Origin: Streptomyces sp. NBC_01288
Lineage (GTDB): Bacteria > Actinomycetota > Actinomycetes > Streptomycetales > Streptomycetaceae
NCBI RefSeq assembly: GCF_035982055.1
Contig: NZ_CP108427.1
Span: 1 to 64,000 of the forward strand
Direction: 5' to 3'
Length of the DNA stretch: 64,000 nt
Part shown: one piece after another, positions 26,507-35,657 of the stretch
Position numbering within the stretch: the first letter of the stretch is position 1
Layout: every line of letters begins with the position of its first letter
The notes under the pieces: model-generated
Seen by the model: the letters and a program-made list of their open reading frames with translations, nothing else
What the model was told of the DNA's origin: nothing
Databases searched by the model: none
Translations under genes and position numbers: made by a program

Positions 26507-26651
26507 GCGCCGGCTCTCCGGGAATCGGGCGGCCCGGGACCGGTCCTTGGGGCGCTGGCGTGGCGGCCCGGTGTTACCGCATCACGCGGCGCCACGTGAT
26601 CGAAACGCCGAAACAGCTCCGGCCGGCAGCCGGGCCCATTTGGCTGGGCGA

Positions 26652-27587
26652 GTGAGCGGCAAGGGGACGGCGGCCGGGCCTGGCAGCAGGCCGGGACGGG
26701 TGGACGTGAGCATCGGGGCCGGGTTCGAGGCGGTCTTCCTCGACCCTCTCGGGCAGGCGGTGCAGCAGCGGTGGGCGGACGCCGCCCTCGCGGTCGCGTT
26801 CGAAGACCTCGATCCGGTGTCGGCCTTCCCGGTGGTGCCGGGAAGGCGGTGGGGGCCGGGGCTGTGGTGGTCGGCCACCACCGGGCGGCACGTGGCCGCC
26901 GGCTCGAACGCCATGCGCATCCAGCTGATGACCATGGACCGCGACCCACAGGTCACCGGCATGGCCGGACGGCCGGTACGGCTGCTGTGGCGCGACCGCC
27001 GGAGCCGGGTGCGTTCCTGGGTGCCGCAGCTGTTCGCCCGCTACGCCGACGGCACCGCCCTGCTGGCCGACTGCCCCGGCCACCCCGACGCCGGCGGTGA
27101 ACGTGCTCTGAAGGCCGCGCAGGCGGTGGCTGCGGCGTGCGCGGACATCGGCTGGAGTTACCGGCGCCTGGCGCCGCTGGACGAGGTGCCGGCGGCGAAC
27201 CTGAAATGGCTGGCCGGCTACCGCCACCCCCGCAACCAGGGCAGGCCCGGCCTGACGGCGGCAGTCCTCGATGCCTTCGCGCGGCCACGGCCGCTGATCG
27301 AGGGCGCCGAAGCGGCCGGCGACCCGCTCGAGGTCCTCCCTGCCGTCTTCCACGCCCTGTGGCATCACACGCTCACGACAGGACTGGAGACGCCGCTGCA
27401 CGAACGGGTCATCGTCAGTCCGGGCTCCCTCCGTCAGGGCAGTGGCCCCAAGCCCGCCAAGAACCCGCACGACGGCGCCGGCGCCGGGCGCGGCGAGGAG
27501 AGCCAGGGCTGCGTCCCCGCGGCCGGGTACCCGGCGTCAGACGCGGGGCGCGGCAAGGCTGGCGCCGGGCGCGGGGAGGCGGTGTGA
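26652..27587 (+). CDS. tnsA: TnsA-like endonuclease subunit, catalytic residues apparently lost
   Basis: 311 aa from GTG 26652; a GTG at 26706 is a plausible alternative. It matches the actinobacterial TnsA-like subunit: LWWSATTGRHV near residue 75, VPQLFARYADG near 120, and DEVPAANLKWLAGYRHPR near 190. In relatives I recall, the segment after the TGRHV motif reads FESWLERD with the catalytic Glu, and the next block reads APDFFAR with the catalytic Asp. Here they read AGSNAMRI and VPQLFAR. The acidic triad therefore seems to be missing. TnsA makes the 5' cuts in Tn7, so loss would favour copy-in, cointegrate-forming transposition. The stop overlaps the tnsB start. Confidence 0.75.
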   Translation: MSGKGTAAGPGSRPGRVDVSIGAGFEAVFLDPLGQAVQQRWADAALAVAFEDLDPVSAFPVVPGRRWGPGLWWSATTGRHVAAGSNAMRIQLMTMDRDPQVTGMAGRPVRLLWRDRRSRVRSWVPQLFARYADGTALLADCPGHPDAGGERALKAAQAVAAACADIGWSYRRLAPLDEVPAANLKWLAGYRHPRNQGRPGLTAAVLDAFARPRPLIEGAEAAGDPLEVLPAVFHALWHHTLTTGLETPLHERVIVSPGSLRQGSGPKPAKNPHDGAGAGRGEESQGCVPAAGYPASDAGRGKAGAGRGEAV

Positions 27588-29725
27588 GCACCGGCCGGCA
27601 GAGCGGCCGGCCGGTGGTGGCGGTCGGGGCGCACGTCCGCTTCCGCGGATCCCGGTGGCAGGTCGTCGCCCTGGCCGGGCAGTGTGTCCACCTGGCCGGC
27701 GAGGACGGCAGCGATGAAGCGGTGCTCACCGGACACCTCTTCGCCGATCCCGGCTTCGCCCTCCTGGGAGCAGAGGCGCAGCAGCCGCAGGCGGCGCCGC
27801 GGTGGGGGCTGTTCGAAACCGCCCCGGCCGCGGCACGGGAGAAAGCACTGGCCTGGCAGCGCCACATCCGGGAGGTCGAGTGCGGGTTGCCCGGCGGGCC
27901 GGGCAGCGGCGGGCCGGTGCGGGAGCAGTACGACCCCGCCCAGCACACACTGGCCCAACGGGAAAGGGCCAAAGCAGCAGAGCTGACCGCGCTCGGCTTC
28001 GGCCGGGTGTCGCGTACGACGGTGCAGCGCATGCGCCTGGCCTACCGCAAACAGGGCCTGTGGGGGCTCATCGACCACCGCACCACCCGCGGCCCCAGCC
28101 CCACCGGACGGGCCGACGAGCGGGTCGTCGCCGCGGTCAAGGAAGCGCTGCGCCGCCAGCGCGGCCGCTCCAAAGGCACCGTCAAAGGGCTGATGCCGCT
28201 GGTCGCGCACATCCTTGAGGACCGGCACGGCGGCACGGTCGCGATGCCGGCGCAGGCCACGTTCTACCGGCTCGTCCATCAGCTCGCCGGCCCCGCCGAC
28301 CATCCCGCACAGCCGGTGCGCACCCCGCCCATCACCGAGGACGGACGGGGGCACACGCCCACCGTCGCCCTGCGGCCCGGAGAGCAGGTGCAGATCGACA
28401 CCACCCGGCTCGACGTCCTGGCCCTGTTCGACGACGGCACCCTCGGCCGGCCCGAGATGACCATCGCGGTCGACGTCGCCACCAGGGCGATCCTCGCGGC
28501 CGTGCTCTGTCCGGGCGGCACCCAGGCCGTGGACGCGGCCCTGCTGCTGGCGGAGATGGCCGTCCCCCACCCGTCGAAACCCACCTGGCCCCACGCCCTG
28601 CGCTTCACCCACACCCCACTGCTCCCCCGGGCACGGTTGCTGACGCTGGACGAACGGCTTCAGGGCGCGGCCGCCCGCCCGGTCGTGATCCCCGAGACGA
28701 TCGTCGTAGACCGGGGAAAAGTGTTCCTTTCCAGGGCATTTACGGCTGCTTGTGAGACCCTCGGCGTCAGCGTGCAGCCCGCCCCGCCCTACGCGCCCAC
28801 CGCCAAGGGCATCGTCGAGCGGACCTTCGGCTCGATCAACACCCTGTTCTGCCAGCACCTGCCCGGCTACACCGGATCCGACGTCACCCGCCGCGGACGC
28901 GACGCCGAACGCGAGGCGTGTTTCACCGTCCCGCAGCTGCAGGACCTCCTCGACGAATGGCTCGTGCACTACCACCACCGCCCGCACCAAGGGCTGCGTC
29001 ATCCCGTGCTGCCCAGGGCCGCACTGACACCGAACCAGATGTGGGCCGCCCTCATCTCGGTCGCCGGGTACGTCCCCGTCCCCCTCACCAGGGACGACTA
29101 CCTCGAACTGCTGCCGGTGCGCTGGCAGGCCATCACCGAACGCGGCATCCGCCTGCACCACCGCACCTACGACTGCGACCTCCTGGCCCCCTATCGCGGG
29201 CAGCCCTCCCCCATCGCGGCGCGCGGCGGGAAATGGGAAGTCCACACCAACCCCCACGACGCCCGCCAGATCTGGCTGCGCCTGCCCGACGGCACCTTCG
29301 CCGAGATCCCCTGGATCCACCGCGCCCACGTCCACCGCCCGTTCAACGAACAGACCTGGCAGCACATCCGCACCACCGTCACCCGCCACACCGACCCCGA
29401 CAGCCTGGAGGCCGACCTCGCCGACGCCCTCGACCAGCTCATGCGCCGCACCCGCACCGGCACGGCCACCACAGGGGAACAACGCCTCCTGGCCCGCACC
29501 CAGCCCGCCCGAACCCCCCTGCCCCCACCGCGCCCCGCACCCGACCACCCGGGCGAGACAGACGCCGGCCGGACGGGGCCCGGGACGGACACCGACAGCC
29601 TCGACGACCTCGACGAGGAACAGGACCCGGACGCGGAAGAAGACGACGCCGACGACGGCCCGCCCGCCGTCCCCTACACCGGACTCGGTCTCTACGACGC
29701 CCACGCGGAGGCCCTGAAATGGTGA
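27584..29725 (+). CDS. tnsB: TnsB-type DDE transposase
   Basis: 713 aa from GTG 27584, overlapping the tnsA stop (GTGTGA context). Helix-turn-helix DNA-binding domains occupy residues 110-210 (FGRVSRTTVQRMRLAYRKQG). The RNase-H core has Asp in EQVQIDTTRLD near 270, Asp in IVVDRGKVF near 375, and Glu in AKGIVERTFGS near 410. A beta-barrel follows and then an acidic C-terminal tail (residues 660-713) of the kind that contacts the TnsC ATPase. It catalyses 3' strand cleavage and transfer. The key residues are all present. Confidence 0.92.
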   Translation: MSTGRQSGRPVVAVGAHVRFRGSRWQVVALAGQCVHLAGEDGSDEAVLTGHLFADPGFALLGAEAQQPQAAPRWGLFETAPAAAREKALAWQRHIREVECGLPGGPGSGGPVREQYDPAQHTLAQRERAKAAELTALGFGRVSRTTVQRMRLAYRKQGLWGLIDHRTTRGPSPTGRADERVVAAVKEALRRQRGRSKGTVKGLMPLVAHILEDRHGGTVAMPAQATFYRLVHQLAGPADHPAQPVRTPPITEDGRGHTPTVALRPGEQVQIDTTRLDVLALFDDGTLGRPEMTIAVDVATRAILAAVLCPGGTQAVDAALLLAEMAVPHPSKPTWPHALRFTHTPLLPRARLLTLDERLQGAAARPVVIPETIVVDRGKVFLSRAFTAACETLGVSVQPAPPYAPTAKGIVERTFGSINTLFCQHLPGYTGSDVTRRGRDAEREACFTVPQLQDLLDEWLVHYHHRPHQGLRHPVLPRAALTPNQMWAALISVAGYVPVPLTRDDYLELLPVRWQAITERGIRLHHRTYDCDLLAPYRGQPSPIAARGGKWEVHTNPHDARQIWLRLPDGTFAEIPWIHRAHVHRPFNEQTWQHIRTTVTRHTDPDSLEADLADALDQLMRRTRTGTATTGEQRLLARTQPARTPLPPPRPAPDHPGETDAGRTGPGTDTDSLDDLDEEQDPDAEEDDADDGPPAVPYTGLGLYDAHAEALKW

Positions 29726-30810
29726 ACACCCGCCCACCCGCCACAGCCGGCGATCCCGGCAGCACCACCACACCCGCCGCCGGCCCAGCGCAGCAGTCCA
29801 CGACGGACACGACGACCGCGTCATGGCCGGTGACCACCTGGCAGGGCTGGCACCACTTCGCCACCACGGCGCCACCCGCACCGCCGCAGCCCGGCGAAGC
29901 GCCCCGCAGCCCGGAGGAACGCCTCGCCTACCACTCCGCGTTCGTCACCGTCCGCACTCCCGCCATCGACACCCTCGCCACCAGCGTGCGCACCCTGATG
30001 ATCCTCGGCCGCCACCAGACCACCACCGCACGTCCCTCACTGATCGTCACCGGCCCCGCAGCCGCAGGCAAAACCACCGCCCTGCTCCACGTCGGACGCA
30101 CCTGCCACCTCGCCCACACCCACCGCACCCCCAGCCCGCCCGGCCACCACCCCCAGGTGCCGGTCGCCTACGTCCTCGTCCCGCCCGGCGCGACCGCGAA
30201 GACCCTCACCGCCGAATTCGCCCGCTACCTCGGCATCCCCACCACCACCCGCATGACCCAGGCCCAGATCACCGAAGCCGTCTGCCACACCTACAACACC
30301 GCCGGCGTCCGGCTCGTCCTCATCGACGAGATCCACCGCCTCAACCCCCGCACCACCACCGGCGCCCAGGCAGCCGACCTCCTCAAAGACCTCACCGAAC
30401 GCATCAGCGCCACCTTCGTCTACGCCGGCCTCGACGTCACCGCCACACCCCTGTTCAGCGGCGTACGCGGCGCCCAACTCGCCGGCCGCGCCACCCTCAT
30501 CACCTGCGGCGCCCTCCCCGCCCGCCACGGCAACCGGCACCCCTTCACCGACGTCATCACCGACCTCGAAAACGCCCTCGACCTCCACCACCACCGCCGA
30601 GGCACACTCCCCCGCCACGCCACCTACCTCCACCAGCGCACCGCCGGCCGCATCGGCAGCCTCACCCGCCTCATCCGCCAAGCAGCCATCACCGCCATCA
30701 GCGACGGCACCGAACGCATCACCAAGAAGACACTCGAAGCCATCCAGCTCGACCACCTCGCCGAACAACACAAACGCCCCCACACCCGCCGACCGTCCGC
30801 ACCCGCATGA
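29719..30810 (+). CDS. tnsC: TnsC-type AAA+ ATPase
   Basis: 363 aa; ATG 29719 overlaps the tnsB stop by 7 bases. Walker A is GPAAAGKTTALL near residue 115, Walker B is RLVLIDEIHRL near 195, followed by an arginine-bearing sensor region (AQLAGRATLITCG). A C-terminal helical segment (GSLTRLIRQAAITAIS) resembles the MuB/TnsC tail. It assembles on target DNA and passes the target signal from TniQ to TnsB. The first 45 residues are P/T/A-rich and look disordered. Confidence 0.9.
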   Translation: MVNTRPPATAGDPGSTTTPAAGPAQQSTTDTTTASWPVTTWQGWHHFATTAPPAPPQPGEAPRSPEERLAYHSAFVTVRTPAIDTLATSVRTLMILGRHQTTTARPSLIVTGPAAAGKTTALLHVGRTCHLAHTHRTPSPPGHHPQVPVAYVLVPPGATAKTLTAEFARYLGIPTTTRMTQAQITEAVCHTYNTAGVRLVLIDEIHRLNPRTTTGAQAADLLKDLTERISATFVYAGLDVTATPLFSGVRGAQLAGRATLITCGALPARHGNRHPFTDVITDLENALDLHHHRRGTLPRHATYLHQRTAGRIGSLTRLIRQAAITAISDGTERITKKTLEAIQLDHLAEQHKRPHTRRPSAPA

Positions 30811-30828
30811 CACGGACACGAAGAAGAC

Positions 30829-31123
30829 CAGGAACACGCCGACCGACAACGAATCCACTGCCGTCCGCGGCCAGGTACGGGACGTCCTGATCCCCGCCCG
30901 AGCCGGCTACCCGGCAGGAGCCTCACCGCACTACGACGAGGTCTTCCACAACGCCGTACAACAAACCGAGCGCACCGACAGCCTCGCGACGACGGACATC
31001 GCGGCCCTGGCCGTCCGAAAAAGGCAGCGCCACCCACCCGGACGACCGTCTACGACCGCCGTGTCCAGCACACCCCCACCACAGAAACCAGACCACGCCT
31101 ATGACCAGGCACAACACGCCTGA
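30829..31123 (+). pseudogene. Unrecognised ORF fragment after tnsC
   Basis: An open frame with credible protein composition (GQVRDVLIPARAGYPAGAS, HYDEVFHNAVQQTERTDSL, TDIAALAVRKRQRH) runs to a stop at 31121, but no start codon with a ribosome site is visible. It may be the truncated tail of a cargo gene. Not identified. Confidence 0.3.
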
Positions 31124-31163
31124 CCAGCCCAAACACACCCCGGACCATTAGACGCAGAAGCTA

Positions 31164-31202
31164 CCCACAACACCCCGGGCATTCCCACAACAACCCACAC
31201 AA
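31164..31202. repeat. CCCACAACA repeats, possible right end of Tn7-like element
   Basis: CCCACAACA at 31164 and 31184 (20-base spacing) and a CCCACACAA variant at 31194 lie between tnsC and the ligase fragment. Tn7-like ends carry TnsB-binding repeats of about 20 bp, so this is a reasonable right-end candidate. No matching left end was found. Confidence 0.35.
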
Positions 31203-31316
31203 CCCCAGGTCAACCCCACCCCACCCCACCAAACCCCGTTCCCAACCAACCACCAACCCTGCAGCCCACACCCCACCCACCACACCAACTACCCACCCCC
31301 GGATCGACACGAGCCG

Positions 31317-31445
31317 GTGTGGTCGACCACCGACCGGGACGAGGCCCTGCTCTGGTACACAGCGCTCGAAGGAACGGGCGTGGAGGGAATCGTGGCGAAG
31401 CCGCTGCGAGGGGCCTATAAGGCCGGGCGGGTGTGGTCGAAGATC
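31317..31445 (+). pseudogene. ATP-dependent DNA ligase fragment, left of island
   Basis: A frame here reads TTDRDEALLWYTALEGTGVE then GIVAKPLRGAYKAGRVWSKI. This is the conserved region around nucleotidyltransferase motifs IV and V of ATP-dependent DNA ligases (EGIVAK...K-x-R). It stops matching right after the motif V lysine. The continuation, HADTVDVAVVGFTGT, appears in the same orientation at 39906, so the ligase gene was split here. The 5' part of the gene is missing, probably removed with the neighbouring Tn7-like element. Confidence 0.75.
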
Positions 31446-31608
31446 AGAAACGGGATGAATTGCAGTTGATGCAACAGTTCGTAGCCTTCCCCTCTCTCCT
31501 TTCCGCTGGTCGGCGGCCGGTCGAGGTGGAGGTCGGCCGCGCCGAGAGGAGCCGACCGGCCGGGGTGCGCATAGACGCAACAATGATGCGTTTGGTACAA
31601 CAGGCTTC

Positions 31609-32721
31609 ATGGTCGCTGAGGCACCCGGTTCGGTGCGTCTCGTGCTGGCGCCGAACGTTGTCCACTTGGACCCGGAGCCGGCGGTTTTCGCTGCGATGCG
31701 TGAGGGGTGGGCCCGGCAGCAGTCCGCCCGGTTCCTCCAGTCGACGACGATCCAGCCCCGGCTGCGTTTGATCGAGCGGCTGGGTGAGTTCACGGGTCTG
31801 TATCCGTGGCAGTGGTCTCCTGCTGACGGCGAGGCGTTCATCGTGCACCTTCGCAGCGGGTCTGCGCCGGTCCAGTTGTCTACCGCCAGGGCTTATGAAG
31901 TGATCATCGCTCTGTTCATGGAGTTCCTGCTCGACCGGCGGTACGGGTGGGCGGAGGTCTGTCTGGACAGGTTCGGCCAGGCTCCGCAGGAGGTTTTCCA
32001 CGAGGGCAACTCTGTTCTGCACTCGGTGGAGTACGAGGGTGATCCGCGGCGGCGACCTTTGACCTACGACGAGGTGCAGGCGCTGTTCGACGCGGCTGAC
32101 GCCCGTCCGGGCAGGATCCGCGGACAGGGCCGCAAAGGCACCCTGACTGCTCTTCGTGACGCCGCTGTGCTGAAGACGATCTATGCGTACGGGACGCGGC
32201 GTACCGAGTCCTCGAAAGTGGATCTGGTGGACCTTCGGCGTCATCGGAAGGCGCCGCAGTTCGGGCAGTTCGGCAGTGTGGCTGTGCGGTACGGGAAGTC
32301 CTCCAAGGGGGCGCCGCCGAAGCGCCGTTCGGTGCTGCTGGTCCCGGAGATGGACTGGGTGGTCGACGTCCTGGGTGAGTGGGTGAGCGAGGTGCGCCCG
32401 CGGCTGTTGCCGGACCGGCATCCGGCGTTGTGGGTGACCGAGCGGGTCGGGCGGCTGTCGCCGCGGTCGATCAACGAGGCGTTCGTGACGGCCCGCCGGG
32501 ACGCCGGCTTGGATGAGGATCTCGATCTGCACTGCCTGCGGCACAGCTACATCACGCACCTGACGGAGTTCGGCTATCCGGCCCGCTTCGTCCAGGAGCA
32601 GGTCGGACATAGCCACGCCTCGACGACGGCCGTGTACATGGGCGTGTCGGACGAGTACCGCAACCAGCTGCTGGAGGCTTCGCTGAAACGCAGGCTGGGC
32701 GACGACTGGGATCTCGAATGA
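31609..32721 (+). CDS. Tyrosine recombinase/integrase
   Basis: 370 aa from ATG 31609. A SAM-like core-binding domain fills residues 30-130. The catalytic domain has Arg in IYAYGTRRTESSKVD near 200, then HCLRHSYITHL near 310, VGHSHASTTAVYMGV near 340 with the nucleophilic Tyr. All catalytic residues are present. It should cut and rejoin DNA at the island ends. It overlaps the next gene by 4 bases (ATGA), beginning a three-gene coupled operon. Confidence 0.92.
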   Translation: MVAEAPGSVRLVLAPNVVHLDPEPAVFAAMREGWARQQSARFLQSTTIQPRLRLIERLGEFTGLYPWQWSPADGEAFIVHLRSGSAPVQLSTARAYEVIIALFMEFLLDRRYGWAEVCLDRFGQAPQEVFHEGNSVLHSVEYEGDPRRRPLTYDEVQALFDAADARPGRIRGQGRKGTLTALRDAAVLKTIYAYGTRRTESSKVDLVDLRRHRKAPQFGQFGSVAVRYGKSSKGAPPKRRSVLLVPEMDWVVDVLGEWVSEVRPRLLPDRHPALWVTERVGRLSPRSINEAFVTARRDAGLDEDLDLHCLRHSYITHLTEFGYPARFVQEQVGHSHASTTAVYMGVSDEYRNQLLEASLKRRLGDDWDLE

Positions 32722-33050
32722 TCAAGAAGATGAGCTACGAGTGGCTGCTGCGCACCACGATGGCCCAGCACGGGATGTTCCAGACCTCGGACCTGGTGCC
32801 GCTGCTGGCCGAGCGGGGCGTGACCTTGTCGCGTGAGCAGGTCTACCGCCTGGTCACGCAGCCTCCGCAGCGGATGAGCATGGACACCTTGGTCGCGCTG
32901 TGCGACATCTTCGCGTGCACGCCGAACGACCTCATCAAGCCGGTCGTGGCGAACGCGCAGGTGAAGAAGACCGCCGACGGCGAAGCGGAGCCACTGGCGC
33001 TGCCGCTGAAGGAGCGGCGCACCACGATCCGGCGGCCCGGCCAGCCGTGA
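32718..33050 (+). CDS. Small XRE-type DNA-binding protein
   Basis: 110 aa, coupled by ATGA to the recombinase and by GTGA to the next gene. Residues 8-75 fit a Cro/CI-type helix-turn-helix (FQTSDLVPLLAERGVTLSRE, QVYRLVTQPP, then MSMDTLVALCDIFACTPNDL). The last 30 residues are basic. It probably acts as a directionality or accessory factor, or as repressor of the operon. The position between two recombinases is typical of three-gene actinobacterial modules. Confidence 0.75.
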   Translation: MIKKMSYEWLLRTTMAQHGMFQTSDLVPLLAERGVTLSREQVYRLVTQPPQRMSMDTLVALCDIFACTPNDLIKPVVANAQVKKTADGEAEPLALPLKERRTTIRRPGQP

Positions 33051-35356
33051 GGGACCGCCTCTCGCCGGACCAGGTGCGGCTGCGCGAGGAACTCGCCGCT
33101 GCCCGGGAGCAGATCGTGGCCCTGCTGCGGTCGGCCGTCGGCGAGGGCCTCGCCCCCGAGCAGGCGCAGGAGATGGTGGAGGAGGTTCGGGCCTGGAGCG
33201 GGCCGAATGCGTTCCGTCTCCTGCGCTTCCTGTCCGGCCGGCCCGATGCGCTGCGCGCGCCCGGGTCCGACTGCCCGCTGCCTGCGACTCGCCTCCTGCT
33301 GTTGCTGGCCGCCGCGGGATTCGGTGACCGGGTCGCCCCGGCCGCCTGCGCGGACTGCGGCAGGACGGACCCGGTCCCCAGCCGCAGCGGCCCCGAGGGA
33401 CGGGTGTGCGAACGCTGCGCGGCACGGCGCGGAACGAAGCCCTGCGCCCGCTGCGGAACGATGGCCAGGATCAACAGCCGCCGGGAGGAGGGCGGCATCT
33501 GCAAACCCTGCCGCGACAAGGAACCTGGCGCCCGCAAGGAGTGCGGGATCTGCCACCGGATGATGGTCCCGGACAGGCACCTGCCCGACGGCACCTACCT
33601 GTGTCAGACCTGTGCCCCGCGCAAGCTGCGGGCGTGCTGCCGTTGCGGGCGCGAGCGCCGCATCGCCGCCCTGACGGCCGACGGGCCGCTGTGCGGTGGC
33701 TGCTATTCCAGCCCTCCGCGGTTGTGCGGTGTCTGCGGGAAGGTCTCGCCGATCCACACTCGCGCCACCGGGACCAGCCCAGATACCTGCTACACGTGCG
33801 CCAAGGGCCATGAGGAAACCTGCAGCCGGTGCGGGAAGGTCGGCCGCGGTCAGCGGATCGACTACGGACGCGGCGCGTTCTCCTGCGACCCCTGCGCCCC
33901 GGGCGAAGTCCGCAAGCGGGAGCCCCGCCCGTGCACTTTATGTGCGCGCACCCGGGCCGTCGGAATCTTCTGGCCTATGGGCCCGGTGTGCGGCCCCTGC
34001 TATGCCAAGGCCCGCTCGATGCCGGCGCTGTGTGCGTCCTGCGGTCGGCAGCGGATCCTGATCGGCCGGACGGCCAGTGGGGACCTTCAGTGCCGGACGT
34101 GCGCGCTGCCCGACGGCCCTCCCCACCGGTGCACCGGCTGCGGCGAGTCCGCCGACCTCCTGCCCGGCCGCCGCTGCCCGCGCTGCACCCTGACCGCCCG
34201 GGTGAGCGACCTGCTCAGCGGTGATGCGGTGACCATTCCCGGATCTCTCGAACCCCTCGCCCGGGTGCTGACCGGCGCGGCCAACCCCTACCCGGTTCTG
34301 GCCTGGCTGCGCCGCAGTCCCGCCGCGCAGCTACTGGGCCGCCTGGCCCGTGAGGCCGGCCCCCTTGATCACGAAGCTCTGGACGCTTTGCCCCAGCGGC
34401 ACGCCACCGCCTATGTGCGCGGTCTGCTGGTCACCGCCATGATCCTCCCGCCGCGCGACGAAAACCTCGCCCTCCTCACCAACTGGGCCGCCCGGACGCT
34501 GGCCGGGCTGCCGCCCCACCACGCCATGCTGATAAGCCCGTTCGCTGAATGGCACATCATTCGCGACGCCCGCCGCCGCTCGGCCCGCGGCCGCTACAGC
34601 TACGCCGCCCACAAGGGCGACTGCACCAATATCCGCGCCGCGATCAACTTCCTGACCTGGCTCGATACCCAGCGCCTCACCCTGGCCGATCTCGGACAGT
34701 CGGACCTGGACACCTGGGCGGCCGGCAATCCCACGCTCCGCGCCCGCTCCATCCCCTTCATCCGCTGGGCAACTGCGCGACGCCTGACCACCACCGGCCT
34801 GACGATCGAGCACCCACCCAGCCAGTTTCCCGGCCACTTCCAAGTCGAGGAGGTCCACCAGGCCGAACTGCGCCGCTGCCTGGGCGACGCCTCCCTCCCG
34901 CTGGACGTTCGCGTCGCCGGAGCACTCGTCCGCCTCTACGCCCTCACACTGACGCGGATCGTCGAACTCACAGCCGACCAGATCCGCCACGACGAAGGCC
35001 ACACCTACCTGACCGTCAGCCGCCACCCCGTCGTGCTCCCGCCCAAGCTCGCCCGCCTCATCGAAGAGCAGCTCCAGCACAACGCGTCACGTCCCAGTGG
35101 GGTAGACGGAACCCGGTACCTTTTGCCGGGACACAGCCCGGGCCGAACCCGTAACCCGGCCAGCTTGTCCGAGAGGCTGAAACGCTACGGCCTGCCAGCC
35201 CGGGCCGCACGGAACACCGCCATGATGGAAGCGCTGGCCGACCTGCCCCCGATGGTGATCTCCGACCTCTTCGGCATCGACCCGAAGACAGCGGAGCGCT
35301 GGGCCGCCTTCGCCGGAGGACGCTGGTCGGACTACCTTGCGACCCACAGAATTTAA
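33047..35356 (+). CDS. Recombinase-like protein with nine zinc ribbons
   Basis: 769 aa from GTG 33047 (GTGA overlap). Residues 100-390 contain eighteen C-x2-C pairs, which group into nine ribbons (CADC/CERC, CARC/CKPC, CGIC/CQTC, CCRC/CGGC, CGVC/CYTC, CSRC/CDPC, CTLC/CGPC, CASC/CRTC, CTGC/CPRC). Residues 480-760 follow a tyrosine-recombinase layout: helical core-binding domain, then LYALTLTRIVELTADQI with the first Arg, HPVVLPPKLARLI, and ARAARNTAMMEALADLPPM in place of the HxxR box. A catalytic Tyr is not evident. It is probably a partner or target-recognition protein for the first recombinase, not an active enzyme on its own. Confidence 0.75.
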   Translation: MRDRLSPDQVRLREELAAAREQIVALLRSAVGEGLAPEQAQEMVEEVRAWSGPNAFRLLRFLSGRPDALRAPGSDCPLPATRLLLLLAAAGFGDRVAPAACADCGRTDPVPSRSGPEGRVCERCAARRGTKPCARCGTMARINSRREEGGICKPCRDKEPGARKECGICHRMMVPDRHLPDGTYLCQTCAPRKLRACCRCGRERRIAALTADGPLCGGCYSSPPRLCGVCGKVSPIHTRATGTSPDTCYTCAKGHEETCSRCGKVGRGQRIDYGRGAFSCDPCAPGEVRKREPRPCTLCARTRAVGIFWPMGPVCGPCYAKARSMPALCASCGRQRILIGRTASGDLQCRTCALPDGPPHRCTGCGESADLLPGRRCPRCTLTARVSDLLSGDAVTIPGSLEPLARVLTGAANPYPVLAWLRRSPAAQLLGRLAREAGPLDHEALDALPQRHATAYVRGLLVTAMILPPRDENLALLTNWAARTLAGLPPHHAMLISPFAEWHIIRDARRRSARGRYSYAAHKGDCTNIRAAINFLTWLDTQRLTLADLGQSDLDTWAAGNPTLRARSIPFIRWATARRLTTTGLTIEHPPSQFPGHFQVEEVHQAELRRCLGDASLPLDVRVAGALVRLYALTLTRIVELTADQIRHDEGHTYLTVSRHPVVLPPKLARLIEEQLQHNASRPSGVDGTRYLLPGHSPGRTRNPASLSERLKRYGLPARAARNTAMMEALADLPPMVISDLFGIDPKTAERWAAFAGGRWSDYLATHRI

Positions 35357-35657
35357 TCGGGCGAAGTCCAGCAGTACCCGGCACCCACCAACGGGGCCAC
35401 GATCCCCCGCCCCGAACCTGGGGTACGTCACCGGGTGCGAGGCCGGCCCTGATCAGCAGGAGGCGGACGGGATGACACCAGCGTCCAGCGACACGTCGGC
35501 GTCAGGCCCGGCAACCAAGACCGGATCGACTCGGGCATGCCGTTCGGCACATCCGATCGTTGATCTGGATGTGCCGAAGACCGCGATCATCTGCTTTGCC
35601 GGATTCCACCTCGCCAGAATCTTCATCTGATCAGCATGAAGATCCAAACGACACACA
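35357..35657. other. Intergenic region with a nested palindrome
   Basis: Between the convergent recombinase operon and the small membrane gene, with no credible gene. At 35619-35643, ATCTTCAT and ATGAAGAT flank CTGATCAGC, whose first eight bases are themselves palindromic. It could be a bidirectional terminator or a protein-binding site. Confidence 0.4.

Noticed and set aside
28918..30810. Apparent 630-aa fusion of a tnsB-region frame with TnsC
   Set aside because: The N-terminal 260 residues are an out-of-frame reading of tnsB; the real start is the ATG overlapping the tnsB stop at 29719.
35453..35626. 58-codon minus-strand ORF containing MKILARWNPAKQMIAV
   Set aside because: Plausible composition but no ribosome site, and it starts inside the palindrome at 35619-35643.
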